NCBI GenBank assembly: GCA_030428885.1
Contig: JAUIEJ010000002.1
Coordinates: 498,501-562,500 of the forward strand
Length of the DNA stretch: 64,000 nt
Reading direction: 5' to 3'
Source: Gemmatimonadota bacterium
GTDB taxonomy: Bacteria > Gemmatimonadota > Gemmatimonadetes > Longimicrobiales > Gaopeijiaceae
The position numbers and the translations under genes are program-made. Of this stretch, positions 1 through 9,038 are shown one piece after another; the stretch's first letter is position 1; each line of letters opens with the position of its first letter. The notes under the pieces were generated by a model. It worked only from the letters and a program-made list of their open reading frames with translations, was not told the DNA's origin and did no database searches.

Positions 1-1717
1 CGCTGGCGAGGCCCAGCAGGGCGTCGGCCCGGGCTCGGGACGGGCGGTCTCCGACCCGGCCCAGAGCCTGGCGATACGCCTCCACGGCCCCGGTCCAGAA
101 CCGGGCGCCGCGATGGGCGTTCCCCAGGGCCACCAGGGTCCGGGCCTGGATCGAGTCGGGGGCCTCCATCGTTCGCCGGGCCTCCACCGCCCGTTCCAGG
201 AGGGGCCGGGCCGCGTCGTAGTCCCCCACCCGGGCCTGGACCCGCCCCAGGGTCTCCAGCAGTTCGGCCTGAACGGCGGGCTGGTCGGCCAGGGAGTCGA
301 TGCGGGCGGTGCCCCGGTCCAGGAGGGCGGCCACGGTGAGGGAATCGGCGCGCATGGCTTCGGGGTCGGCGGCCTCGAAGAGGTCGACCAGGAAGGCCGT
401 CACCTCCCGGGCCGTGGCGGCCTCCTGCCGCGCCCGCTGGGCCGCCTCCACCACCGCGGCCCGCTGCAGCGCCAGGCCCACGGCCGAGCCGGTGACCAGG
501 AGGAACGCTCCCGCGGCCACCAGCATGGGCCCCCGGTGCCGCCGCACGAACCGGCGAAAGCGGTACCATCGGGCGTCGCCCCGGGCGGCGACGGGGGCCC
601 CGGCCAGGTGCCGCTCCAGGTCCTCGCGGAAGGCGGCCACGGAGGCGTACCGGGTCTCGGGGCGGGTCTGGAGCGCCCGGAGCAGAATCGCGTCCAGGTC
701 GCCTCCCAGGCGACGGCGGAGCGCCGCCCCCTCCAGACCCGGCACCACCACGGCGTCGTGGGCCACCACGGCCGACGGGGCCGTGGGCTCGTCGCCCCGG
801 ATCATGCGTTCCAGCACCGACCCGTCGGGGCGGCGTTCATAGGGACGAGATCCCGTGAGGAGCTCGTAGAGCAGCGCCGCCAGGGTGAAGACGTCGGTCT
901 GGGTGCTCACGGGCTCGCCCAGAAGCTGCTCGGGAGCCGCGTACTCGGGGGTGACGAAGCGCGCTTCGGCCCGGGTGACGGCCGGCGCGGCCGCGTCGGG
1001 CTCCAGGAGCTTGGCGATGCCGAAGTCCAGGAGCTTCACCTCGCCTTCGCCGGTGACCAGGATGTTCGACGGCTTCAGGTCCCGATGGACCACCAGGTGC
1101 CGATGGGCGTGGTCCACGGCGTCGGCAACCCGGATCACCAGTCGGATCCGCTCGTCCACCGAGAGGCGCCCGGACCGGACGAAGGCGTCGATGGCCACGC
1201 CGTCCACGTGCTCCATGACGAGAAACGGCCGGCCGGTCTCGGTGACGCCCCCGTCGAGCATCTGGGCGATGGCCGGGTGCTGGAGGGAGGCCAGGATCTG
1301 GCGCTCCCGCCGGAAACGGTCCCAGGCGGCGCCCTCGGCGAGCCCCCGGTGCAGCACTTTCACCGCCACGTGCCGCTCGAAGGCGCCGTCGGCCCGTTCG
1401 CCCAGGAAGACCGTGCCCATGCCCCCCCGCCCGATGACCCGCGTGAGGCGGTAGGCCCCGGCCCGGGAGCCCACGAGAGCCTCGGCGTCGGCTTCGCCGC
1501 GCCTGTCGGCCAGCGCCGCCCGCACCACTTCGCCGGGAGGCGCCAGGGCATCGCCGTCGTCGGCGTCCAGGAGGCGCTCCACCATGGCCCGGAGCGCCTC
1601 GTCGCCGCCGCACGCGGCCTGGACGAAGGCCCGACGCTCGTGGGCCGGGCGGTCCAGCGCCTGCTCCAGCAGGGCGTCGACCTCGTCCCATCGAGTCCAG
1701 AAGTCGTCGGGGGTCAT
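1..1717 (-). CDS. Ser/Thr protein kinase with membrane segment and TPR repeats (3' part outside window)
   Basis: PknB-type receptor-like kinase, 572 residues visible; the C-terminus runs off the window start. Visible motifs are the glycine loop GRGGMG (about 95-101), the ATP lysine in VAVKV (K120), the catalytic HRDLKPSN (211-218), DFG (231-233) and APE (263-265). One hydrophobic segment follows the kinase domain (about 375-400, MLVAAGAFLLVTG), then alanine/arginine-rich helices of the TPR kind, in which the window ends. An N-terminal helical region of about 85 residues precedes the kinase. The ATG at 1717 follows the sigma-factor gene by 70 bases. Kinases of this build commonly sit directly downstream of this ECF sigma type; joint regulation is inferred from that pairing. 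Confidence 0.93.
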   Translation of the reverse strand, partial: MTPDDFWTRWDEVDALLEQALDRPAHERRAFVQAACGGDEALRAMVERLLDADDGDALAPPGEVVRAALADRRGEADAEALVGSRAGAYRLTRVIGRGGMGTVFLGERADGAFERHVAVKVLHRGLAEGAAWDRFRRERQILASLQHPAIAQMLDGGVTETGRPFLVMEHVDGVAIDAFVRSGRLSVDERIRLVIRVADAVDHAHRHLVVHRDLKPSNILVTGEGEVKLLDFGIAKLLEPDAAAPAVTRAEARFVTPEYAAPEQLLGEPVSTQTDVFTLAALLYELLTGSRPYERRPDGSVLERMIRGDEPTAPSAVVAHDAVVVPGLEGAALRRRLGGDLDAILLRALQTRPETRYASVAAFREDLERHLAGAPVAARGDARWYRFRRFVRRHRGPMLVAAGAFLLVTGSAVGLALQRAAVVEAAQRARQEAATAREVTAFLVDLFEAADPEAMRADSLTVAALLDRGTARIDSLADQPAVQAELLETLGRVQARVGDYDAARPLLERAVEARRTMEAPDSIQARTLVALGNAHRGARFWTGAVEAYRQALGRVGDRPSRARADALLGLAS

Positions 1718-1787
1718 GGGCGGAGGGTCGGGGGCAGGGGTCGCACTCCTCCGTCGAACGCAGGGCCGGGACGCCGCCCGCCAGCCC

Positions 1788-2381
1788 TCACGCCTCTCCT
1801 TCCCCGTCTCCGGACAGGGCGGCCTGGAGGTAGCGCCGTGCCCGGGCCCACTCCCGTTCCACGGTTCGGGGGGACGCGTCCAGCGCTTCGGCCGTCTCGT
1901 CCACCGACAGTCCCCCGAAAAACCGGCATTCCACCACCGCCGCCATCCGGGGACTCCGGGCCTCCAGGCGTCGCAGCACGTCGTCCACCACCAGGATGTC
2001 GTCGATGCGGGCCTCCACCGACGCGGCGTCGTCGGAGAGGGGCACCCGCACCCGGTCGCCCCCCCGCTTGTCGGCGTGCCGCCGCCGGGCGAAGTCGATG
2101 AGGATCCGCCGCATGGCCTTGGAGCAGAAGGCGAAGAACTGGGCCCGGCTCTCCCAGGTGGCGCCGTCGACCCCGGCCAGACGCAGGTAGGCCTCGTGGA
2201 CCAGGACCGTGGTGTCCACCAGGGCGTCCCGTTCCCCCACCCGCAGATGGCGCCGGGCCAGGGCCCTCAGATCGTCGTAGACCGCCTCGATGAGGCGATC
2301 CAGGGCGCCCTCCTCCCCTCGGCTCCACGCCGACGCCAGCCGGGTGATCTCGCCGGCGCGTTCGGGTTCGAGGGGAGGCAC
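1788..2381 (-). CDS. ECF-type RNA polymerase sigma factor (Sigma70_ECF / Sig-70_X6 family)
   Basis: About 197 residues. The region-2 segment holds LVDTTVLVHEAYLRL and a FFAFCSKAMRRILIDFAR stretch, typical of the PF07638/TIGR02999 sigma family. The region-4 helix-turn-helix is LSVDETAEALDASPRTVEREW near the C-terminus. No ATG is available in frame before the conserved region; I use the GTG at 2381, 8 bases after the stop of the upstream BNR gene, but the frame stays open further upstream, so the start is uncertain. The gene is followed by a Ser/Thr kinase-TPR gene on the same strand, the usual arrangement for this sigma group, so the kinase probably controls or is controlled by it. No anti-sigma gene is visible. 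Confidence 0.9.
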   Translation of the reverse strand: MPPLEPERAGEITRLASAWSRGEEGALDRLIEAVYDDLRALARRHLRVGERDALVDTTVLVHEAYLRLAGVDGATWESRAQFFAFCSKAMRRILIDFARRRHADKRGGDRVRVPLSDDAASVEARIDDILVVDDVLRRLEARSPRMAAVVECRFFGGLSVDETAEALDASPRTVEREWARARRYLQAALSGDGEGEA

Positions 2382-2389
2382 GGGGGCGC

Positions 2390-5300
2390 TCAGCTCACGA
2401 TGCGCATGCGCCGAGGCAGCACCACGGCCGGGAGGCCCAGCCGCTCCACCGCCTCGTTGAACCGGAGCAGCTCGTTTTCCAGGAGGTCGAGGTAGCGCGC
2501 CCGCACGACGCCCCACTCGCCCTGGAGGTCGTCGAGCCGTTGAAGGGTGCCTTCGTGGGGACGCCCCTCGGCCCCCCCCGAGATGTAGCCGTCGGTGCCG
2601 GTGATGCGGCCGTAGAGCTCGAGCCACTGGTTGTCCAGGCGGGGCGGGAAGCGGATGGGGTCCTGCCCCGAGCGGTTCCGGGTCTGCATGAGGTCTTCCG
2701 TCACCGCCGTGGACTTGTCCTGGAGGGTGTCGGCCAGGGGCTGGAGCGTGGCGTCCTGCCCGGCGGCCTCGGCCCGGTCCATGACCCCCTCCACCTGTTC
2801 GCGGATGGCCGCCAGATCGTCGATGGCCCGGGCGATGGCGTTGATGGAGTCCCGCACTTCCATGGCCCGCTCGAACTGGGCCACGTAGTCGGCCGTGGTC
2901 ACCTCGGGGATCCGGGGATCGGGGCGCACGTCGAAGGACCGCTCCTGGACCTGGTCCCCCAGGGTCAGGCGCGCCGTGTACGTCCCGGGCGGCGCCACCA
3001 CACCCCCGGTGTAGCCCCAGACCACCGCACTCTCGGGAAGGTCGGGACCGGGATAGAAGAGGTCCCAGGAGAAGCGGTTCAGGCCGGCTTCCAGATCGAG
3101 GCGAACGGCCCCCGGGGCCGCCGCCGTGGCCGAGTCCGAAGCGAAGGTGCGCACGACACCGCCGGCGGCGTCCACCACGTCGACCCGCACCGGGGCGTCG
3201 GGCACCGCATCGAGCCAGAGGTGGATCAGGGCCCCCGACGGCCGCGGCTCGGGGTCGAATTCAGCCATCCCCCCCGAACCCACGTTGGTCTGGCGCACCA
3301 CGTCCCGGGGGGTGAAGAGGTGGGCGTCGGCGGTGAGGGCCCCGGGCATCTCCCTCAGGGGCGTGATGTCGTCGAGGATCCAGAAGGAGCGGCCCTGGGT
3401 GGAGACCACGAGGTCGTCGTGGGCCACCCGCATGCCCGTCACCGGCGTCACCGGAAGATCGCCCTGGAGGGGCTGCCACGAGGCTCCGCCGTCGAACGAG
3501 ACGTGGATCCCGAACTCGGTGCCGGCGAAGAGCAGCCCCTCCCGTACCGGATCCTCCCGCACCGTGCGGACCGGGGCGTCCCCGGGAATCCCGTCGACCA
3601 CGAGGCGCCAGGTGGCGCCCCAGTCGTCGGTGCGCAAGAGGTAGGGCGCGAAGTCGTCGAGGCGGTAGCGCTGCACGGCCACGTAGGCCCGACCCGGGGC
3701 GTGGGGCGACAACTCGATCTCGTCCACCGTACCGTACCGCGGCATGGCCGGGGGCGTGACCTCGGTCCACGAGCCCCCGCCGTCCCGGGTCAGGTGGATC
3801 CGACCGTCGTCGGTGCCGGCCCAGATCTCGTCGGCGTCGGTGGGCGACTCGGCCAGGCTGAAGACCGTGTTGTAGATCTCCACCCCGGTGACGTCGGCGT
3901 TGATGGGCCCTCCCGACTGGTCCTGATGCTCGGGTGTGTTCGTGGTGAGGTCGGGGCTTAGGGTCTCCCACGTCTCACCCTCGTCCCGGGAGCGGTTCAC
4001 GAACTGGGAACCGTGGTAGATCGTGTTGGGATCGTGACGGCTCACCAGCATGGGCGACACCCACTGGAAGCGGTGCTCCAGGTCCCGGGTAGCCATGCCC
4101 AGCTGGAGCTGGGGGTAGAGGTTGATGTTGCGCCGCTGGCCCCGCTCCAGGTCGGTGCGATCCATGACCCCGCCGTAGCAGCCGGCGTAGACGATGGAGG
4201 GCCGATCGGGATGGAGGGCCACCGGACCGGTTTCGCATCCCCCCACGTTGAGCCAGTGCTGCTTGGCGTAGAGCGTGTTCACGTCGGACCACGACGGCAC
4301 CGAGATGGTGGTGTTGTCCTGCTGGGCGCCGTACAGCCGGTAGGGGTAGCCGTTGTCCACGATGACGTCGTAGAGCTCGGCCGTGGGCTGGTTGAAGTAG
4401 GTGGACCAGGTCTCCCCCCCGTTCACGCTCACCTGGGCCCCGCCGTCGTCGGCCACCACCATGCGCCGGGGATCGCCGGGATGGATCCACAGATCGTGGA
4501 CGTCGCCGTGGGGCACGGGGATGTTGGTGAACGTCGTGCCGCCGTCCACCGAGCGGTACAACCCGGTGTTCAGCGCGTAGACGGTGTTGGGATCGGCGGG
4601 ATCGGCCTGGACGTGGGTGTAGTACCACGCCCGCTGCCGGAGGCTGTTGTCGGAGTTGGTGCGGGTCCACGTGGCGCCCCCGTCGTCGGAGCGGTACACG
4701 CCCCCGTCGGGCTCGGCCTCCAGGATCGCCCACACCCGGTCGGGATCGGCGGGCGAGACGCTCACCCCCACCTTGCCCACCAGGCCCTCGGGCAGTCCGC
4801 CGGCGAGCTTCGTCCAACTGTCGCCCCCGTCGGTGGACTTGTAGACGCCTCCCTCCTCGGCCCCGGAGATCAGGGCCCACGGCTTCCGCTCGCCCCGCCA
4901 CATGCCGGCGTAGAGAATCCGGGGATTGGTGCGGTCCATGGAGAGGTCGCTGGCCCCCGTGGAGTCGTTGAGGGCCAGGACGTGGTCCCAGCTCTCCCCC
5001 CCGTCGGACGACCGGAAGATCCCCCGCTCGGGGTTCTTGCCGAACGCGTGCCCCAGGGCCGCCACGTAGACCAACTCCGGGTCCCGGGGGTGGACCTCGA
5101 TCCGCCCGATCTGTCCAGCCTCCGGGAGTCCCATGAACGACCACGTCCGGCCCCGATCCATGGACTTCCACACCCCCCGCCCCGCCGACGTGTTGCCCCG
5201 GATGTCCACCGAGCCCTGCCCCACGTAGATGACGTTGGGATCGGCCTCGGCCACCGCCACCGCCCCGATGCTTCCCCCGAACCACCCGTCGCTGATGTTC

Positions 5301-5542
5301 GACCAGGTCAGGCCGTTGTCGTCGGACTCCCAGATTCCGCCGCCGGTGGTGCCCATGATCCACCGGTCCGGGTCGCCGGTGAAGCCCCAGACGGCCGACG
5401 ACCGACCGCCTCGATAGGGGCCCACCATGCGCCAATCGAGGCCGTGGAGGGCGAGAGAGTCCACCGGCTGGGCGAGGGAGGCGGTGGGCGTCGCCAACGC
5501 GGTGGAGGCCAGGGCGAGGGCGGCGAGAGCGAGGAGCCGCAT
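2390..5542 (-). CDS. Exported VPS10/BNR-repeat protein (sortilin-like glycosyl hydrolase fold)
   Basis: About 1050 residues. An N-terminal signal peptide (MRLLALAALALASTALA) ends near an ASLAQ site. The mature part begins GLDWRMVGPYRGGR, characteristic of the large BNR proteins of Gemmatimonadota and Bacteroidota, and carries at least ten Asp-box motifs of the S-x-D-x-G-x-T-W kind (for example SDDNGLTW, SMDRGRTW, SSDGGESW, SFDGGASW), so one or two beta-propellers of the sortilin/VPS10 type. The last 300 residues add a beta-sandwich-like part and a charged helical tail. The ATG at 5542 was chosen because it starts the signal peptide; the frame is open upstream. Substrate unknown: these proteins are often called glycosyl hydrolases without biochemical proof. 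The stop lies 8 bases before the sigma-factor start. Confidence 0.88.
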   Translation of the reverse strand: MRLLALAALALASTALATPTASLAQPVDSLALHGLDWRMVGPYRGGRSSAVWGFTGDPDRWIMGTTGGGIWESDDNGLTWSNISDGWFGGSIGAVAVAEADPNVIYVGQGSVDIRGNTSAGRGVWKSMDRGRTWSFMGLPEAGQIGRIEVHPRDPELVYVAALGHAFGKNPERGIFRSSDGGESWDHVLALNDSTGASDLSMDRTNPRILYAGMWRGERKPWALISGAEEGGVYKSTDGGDSWTKLAGGLPEGLVGKVGVSVSPADPDRVWAILEAEPDGGVYRSDDGGATWTRTNSDNSLRQRAWYYTHVQADPADPNTVYALNTGLYRSVDGGTTFTNIPVPHGDVHDLWIHPGDPRRMVVADDGGAQVSVNGGETWSTYFNQPTAELYDVIVDNGYPYRLYGAQQDNTTISVPSWSDVNTLYAKQHWLNVGGCETGPVALHPDRPSIVYAGCYGGVMDRTDLERGQRRNINLYPQLQLGMATRDLEHRFQWVSPMLVSRHDPNTIYHGSQFVNRSRDEGETWETLSPDLTTNTPEHQDQSGGPINADVTGVEIYNTVFSLAESPTDADEIWAGTDDGRIHLTRDGGGSWTEVTPPAMPRYGTVDEIELSPHAPGRAYVAVQRYRLDDFAPYLLRTDDWGATWRLVVDGIPGDAPVRTVREDPVREGLLFAGTEFGIHVSFDGGASWQPLQGDLPVTPVTGMRVAHDDLVVSTQGRSFWILDDITPLREMPGALTADAHLFTPRDVVRQTNVGSGGMAEFDPEPRPSGALIHLWLDAVPDAPVRVDVVDAAGGVVRTFASDSATAAAPGAVRLDLEAGLNRFSWDLFYPGPDLPESAVVWGYTGGVVAPPGTYTARLTLGDQVQERSFDVRPDPRIPEVTTADYVAQFERAMEVRDSINAIARAIDDLAAIREQVEGVMDRAEAAGQDATLQPLADTLQDKSTAVTEDLMQTRNRSGQDPIRFPPRLDNQWLELYGRITGTDGYISGGAEGRPHEGTLQRLDDLQGEWGVVRARYLDLLENELLRFNEAVERLGLPAVVLPRRMRIVS

Positions 5543-5640
5543 GCGTACACTCCAGGGGACGAGGGGCGGGGGAATCCCGAGACTGCCGGCCCGGCGGAAG
5601 CGGCGCAAGACGCCCCTGCCCGGCCCCCCCGCGGCTCCGA

Positions 5641-7392
5641 TCACCCCGACGGCGAATCCGACCCGGCCTCGCCGTCGACGGCGGGCGCCGGGGCGCCGCA
5701 CGACGCCTCCGACGCCGAGGGCGTCACCTTCGCCGCGAAGGCCTCACCGCCCCGGACCAATCGCACGGTCCCCTCGGGCAGGCCCTCGATCAGGGGCAGG
5801 GCGAGATCGGTGGCCATGCGGGCCGCCGCGTCTCCGGCGACCCCCGCCGAATCGGGCATCTCCACGCACAAGCGCACGCCGTCGCCTTCGGCCTCTCGCA
5901 CGAGTCCGGCCCCACGAGCCACGGCCGCCAGCCACGCGGGGGCCCCCTCCGACTCCACCCGCACCCCCACGGTGTCCACCGGATCGAACCGCACGGCGAA
6001 TCCCTCGGGGAGCCCGGGCCCCAGGGCCGCGGCCAGGAGACGGGCGGCTCCGGCGTCGGGGGTGGGGCCCAGATGCTGCACGTGGAGAGCCACGCCGCCG
6101 TCGGCCGCGAGGCGCACGTGCCATCCGGCGACGGGACCGTAGGCCTCTTCGGGCCAGGCCGCCGACAACGCCGAGGCGAGTTCCTGCCGGACCCGGGCCA
6201 ACTCGGCCCCCGGGGGGCCCGCGTTCGCCTCGCCTCCCCGGGGGGCGGGCTCCCGGGCGAGTTGGAGCGCGCTGTAGGTCGGCATCGCCGTGACCCGCAC
6301 GTCGGGTTCGACGCCGGCGGCGGCGGCGATGCGGGTGGCGAGGCGCGCTCGCAGGGTGTCGGCCGCCTCCACGGGCCCCACGAGGTACGTGCGGACCCGA
6401 ACCTGCCCGGCCGAGACGTCCCACTGCACGTCGAAATCGGTCTCCTCGGCGGCCTGGGAGAGGATCCGGGAGACCGAAGCCCGCGTCCGGGCCTCCCAAC
6501 TCACCTGCTGGAGCCCGCGGTAGAGGGGCACGGACACGGCGGCCAACAGGAGCGCCGGCAGGGCGAGGCGGACCACGCCGCTCCGCTGGCCCCCGAAGAC
6601 GCGCTCCAGGGCCACCAGAACCCGGCGGATCATGCTGTCGGCCGGCGCCGCCGCCAGGGCCTCGTCGTCCCAGACCCGCACCGAGACCCGCTCGTAGCCC
6701 AGCAGATAGAAGAAGAACGCCCCCACCGCGATGATGGCGAAGAGGTTCGTCACCAGGAGCAGGGAGGCGCCCCGGGCGATCTCCATGTCGGCCGTCCCCA
6801 GCCCGAAGCCCACGACGCAGATCGGGGGGACCAGGGCGATGCCGATGGCGGCGCCCGACGCCACCACGTTGGTCTCCGACCGGGCTTTGACGGTGGTGAG
6901 CGCCGCCGCCAGGGCGACGCACACGGCCAGCGCCATGTCCAGGAGGGTGGGCTGGGTGCGCCCGGCGATCTCGGCCGTGACCTCCCGGAACGGCAGCACG
7001 AGGGTGATGAGGGCCGCCCCCAGGATCACCACCGCCACCGAGCCGACGATGCGGATCGTGGATCGCACCGTGAGCACCGGCGACCCCACGACGAGCCCCA
7101 TGGCGAACTCCACGATGGGACCCATGAGCGGGCTCACCAGCATGGCCCCGATGACCACGGCCGTGGAGTCCATGGCCAGTCCCAGGGTGGCGATGGACAT
7201 GGACAGCACCAGGAACGTCCAGTACTCGACCACGCCGCGCTGACGATTGGCCAGCATCATGTGGACCTGGGTCTCCCGCTCGTGGCTCTCCAGGTTGAGC
7301 AGCCGCAGCAACCGCCGGTGGACCCACTGTTCCCCCCGGTGGAAGGCGTCGAGCAGGGCCGAGGTCTCGGGAGGAGCGCCGGAGTCCGTCAT
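5641..7392 (-). CDS. DUF389 family integral membrane protein
   Basis: 583 residues. The first half matches the DUF389 / conserved hydrophobic family: a short cytoplasmic N-terminus, then five to six membrane segments with the family hallmarks VIGAMLVSPLMGPI and ASGAAIGIALVPPICVVGFG. The second half is a soluble region of about 300 residues with alternating alpha/beta character and no recognised motif, longer than in the minimal family. Function of the family is unknown; a transporter or channel is often suggested. It is divergent from the membrane protein gene starting at 7456, with only 63 bases between the two starts. Confidence 0.87.
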   Translation of the reverse strand: MTDSGAPPETSALLDAFHRGEQWVHRRLLRLLNLESHERETQVHMMLANRQRGVVEYWTFLVLSMSIATLGLAMDSTAVVIGAMLVSPLMGPIVEFAMGLVVGSPVLTVRSTIRIVGSVAVVILGAALITLVLPFREVTAEIAGRTQPTLLDMALAVCVALAAALTTVKARSETNVVASGAAIGIALVPPICVVGFGLGTADMEIARGASLLLVTNLFAIIAVGAFFFYLLGYERVSVRVWDDEALAAAPADSMIRRVLVALERVFGGQRSGVVRLALPALLLAAVSVPLYRGLQQVSWEARTRASVSRILSQAAEETDFDVQWDVSAGQVRVRTYLVGPVEAADTLRARLATRIAAAAGVEPDVRVTAMPTYSALQLAREPAPRGGEANAGPPGAELARVRQELASALSAAWPEEAYGPVAGWHVRLAADGGVALHVQHLGPTPDAGAARLLAAALGPGLPEGFAVRFDPVDTVGVRVESEGAPAWLAAVARGAGLVREAEGDGVRLCVEMPDSAGVAGDAAARMATDLALPLIEGLPEGTVRLVRGGEAFAAKVTPSASEASCGAPAPAVDGEAGSDSPSG

Positions 7393-7455
7393 GGAGGAGG
7401 GCGGGGCTGGAGGAACGCCGCGGCATGGCCGGGCTCGGAGCCGTTCGACGCGATC

Positions 7456-8109
7456 ATGGGTACCGCGACGCTCCCTTCACCCCTCGCCCTCGTGCCCGGT
7501 TCCCCTTCCCTCCTCCCTCGCCTCCGGGCGCTGCCTCCCCAGGCGTGGACGGGCGTCGTGTCGGATCTGGTGCCCGCGGTGGGCGTGGCGTGGTTCGGAT
7601 GGGACGTCCACGCCGCGCTCTTCGTGCTGTCGTCCGAAGTGCTGATCCTGGCGGCGGCCCTGGGCTGGCTCTTCGACTATCCGCGGCGCTCCACGATCCG
7701 GGGCGTCCTCATGGTGATCCTCCTCCTTCCCATGGGACTCCTCATGTGGGCCCTCCTGGCCAAGGTCCGTGGCACGGTGCCCGAGTCGGTGGTGGGCACC
7801 GTGGCCGCCCTGGCCCCCGTGACCTGGCCGGCGCTGGTCACCCTGGGGGTCCACGGGGTCACCGCCACCCGCCGCTCCATGGCCCGGGCCCGGGAGCAGG
7901 GCGCCTCGATCCAGGTGAACGACCAGATCCTGCTCCACTGGCTCGCCGGCGTGGCCGGGCCCTTCATGGTATTCGTGGCGGTGGCGGTGGCGGGGCGGTC
8001 GCTGGGGGCCCTGGGACTCGCGGCGATCCTGGTCACCAAGGCGCTGGCGGACCTGTGGTTCCAGGAGCGGGCCTTCCGTCAGGGCAGCCGGCCGTCCAAC
8101 TCGGCGTAG
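7456..8109 (+). CDS. Multi-pass membrane protein of unknown function (DUF6498-like?)
   Basis: 217 residues with about five hydrophobic segments (starts near residues 30, 50, 75, 110 and 160) and a conserved-looking opening DLVPAVGVAWFGW, which resembles DUF6498 proteins; that assignment is tentative. The ATG at 7456 lies 63 bases from the divergent DUF389 start. The last 31 bases overlap the 3' end of the convergent metallo-beta-lactamase-fold gene. No function can be assigned. Confidence 0.75.
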   Translation: MGTATLPSPLALVPGSPSLLPRLRALPPQAWTGVVSDLVPAVGVAWFGWDVHAALFVLSSEVLILAAALGWLFDYPRRSTIRGVLMVILLLPMGLLMWALLAKVRGTVPESVVGTVAALAPVTWPALVTLGVHGVTATRRSMARAREQGASIQVNDQILLHWLAGVAGPFMVFVAVAVAGRSLGALGLAAILVTKALADLWFQERAFRQGSRPSNSA

Positions 8110-9038
8110 ACCTGCTGGACGGCCCGGGGGCCCTGAGACGCCCGCAGGCTCCACCCTTCCAGCTCGCCGAAGCGCGCCTCCTCCATGGCCTGCTCCAGGG
8201 GCACCCCGGCGTCGTGGAGCCGTCTCGCCTCGTCCATGACCGTCACCACGGCCCGACGGAAGACCTCGAGCTCCCGCTCCAGCACCTCGGGCGGGTCCAC
8301 GAAGCCGTGGCCCGGCACGTAGACCTCGGCATCCAGGGCCTGGGCTCGCTCGATCATGGCCACCCACTCCGACGGATACGCGGTGCGCATGGCCGGGAAG
8401 ACCCGGTGCAGATAGGCCTCGCTCAGGAAGAGCACCCCCCCGTCCGGGACGTGGACCGCCAGGTCTCCCCCGGTGTGGGCCCGGCCCAGGAACCGGACCT
8501 CCACCGTGCGCCCGCCGAGGTCGATCTCCGCCCGATCCGCCACCAGATCGGTGGGAGCGGGTCCCGGGGCGCCGGCGGCCTCCATGGCGGCCGCCGACGT
8601 GGGATGGACGAACACGCGGACGTCGTCGGGGAAGGCGCCGTTGCCCCCCGTGTGGTCGCCGTGATCCGACGCCACCACCAGATGGGTTACGGGCCGGGGG
8701 GTGATCTCGGCGATGTGGTCCAGCAGGCGGCGGGTTTCGTCTTCCGAGCCCTGGCCGTCGGCCACCAGCACCCCCTCCGTCCCCACCACGAACAGGCTCA
8801 CGGTGGTGAACCACTCCTCGCCGGCGGAGCGGAGCTGCTCGTAGGTGTAGACGTCGGGCGCCACCTCTCGAACCCGGGGGAAGTCGTCGTGGTCGAGGCC
8901 CCGGGCGAAGGGGTCGGCGGTGGCCACGAGGGCCGGGGCCGCCTCGACGGAGGGATCGGGGGCGGCCTCGGGCTCCGGGCCGGCGCACGCCGCCGTGACG
9001 ACGAGGCCCAGCACCGCGCCCCACCGACCCCCGGTCAC
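8079..9038 (-). CDS. Exported metallo-beta-lactamase-fold hydrolase with an altered metal motif
   Basis: About 319 residues. A short signal sequence ending VVTAACAG suggests a lipoprotein. The fold is recognisable from DHGDHTGGN, GRAHTGGDL and VPGHG, which supply the usual His/Asp metal ligands, but the first histidine of the HxHxDH signature is a serine (SDHGDH). Because that position normally binds zinc site 1, the enzyme may bind one metal or use another ligand. The GTG at 9038 overlaps the stop of the upstream esterase gene (GTGA), so the two are translationally coupled. Relatives include quinoprotein relay and SoxH-like MBL proteins; substrate unknown. Confidence 0.85.
   Translation of the reverse strand: MTGGRWGAVLGLVVTAACAGPEPEAAPDPSVEAAPALVATADPFARGLDHDDFPRVREVAPDVYTYEQLRSAGEEWFTTVSLFVVGTEGVLVADGQGSEDETRRLLDHIAEITPRPVTHLVVASDHGDHTGGNGAFPDDVRVFVHPTSAAAMEAAGAPGPAPTDLVADRAEIDLGGRTVEVRFLGRAHTGGDLAVHVPDGGVLFLSEAYLHRVFPAMRTAYPSEWVAMIERAQALDAEVYVPGHGFVDPPEVLERELEVFRRAVVTVMDEARRLHDAGVPLEQAMEEARFGELEGWSLRASQGPRAVQQVYAELDGRLP

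Noticed and set aside
113-2101. Long plus-strand open frame across the kinase and sigma factor
   Set aside because: High G+C makes long open frames in unused frames; translation is low-complexity Gly/Pro/His/Arg with no domain, and the minus strand encodes a clear kinase and sigma factor.
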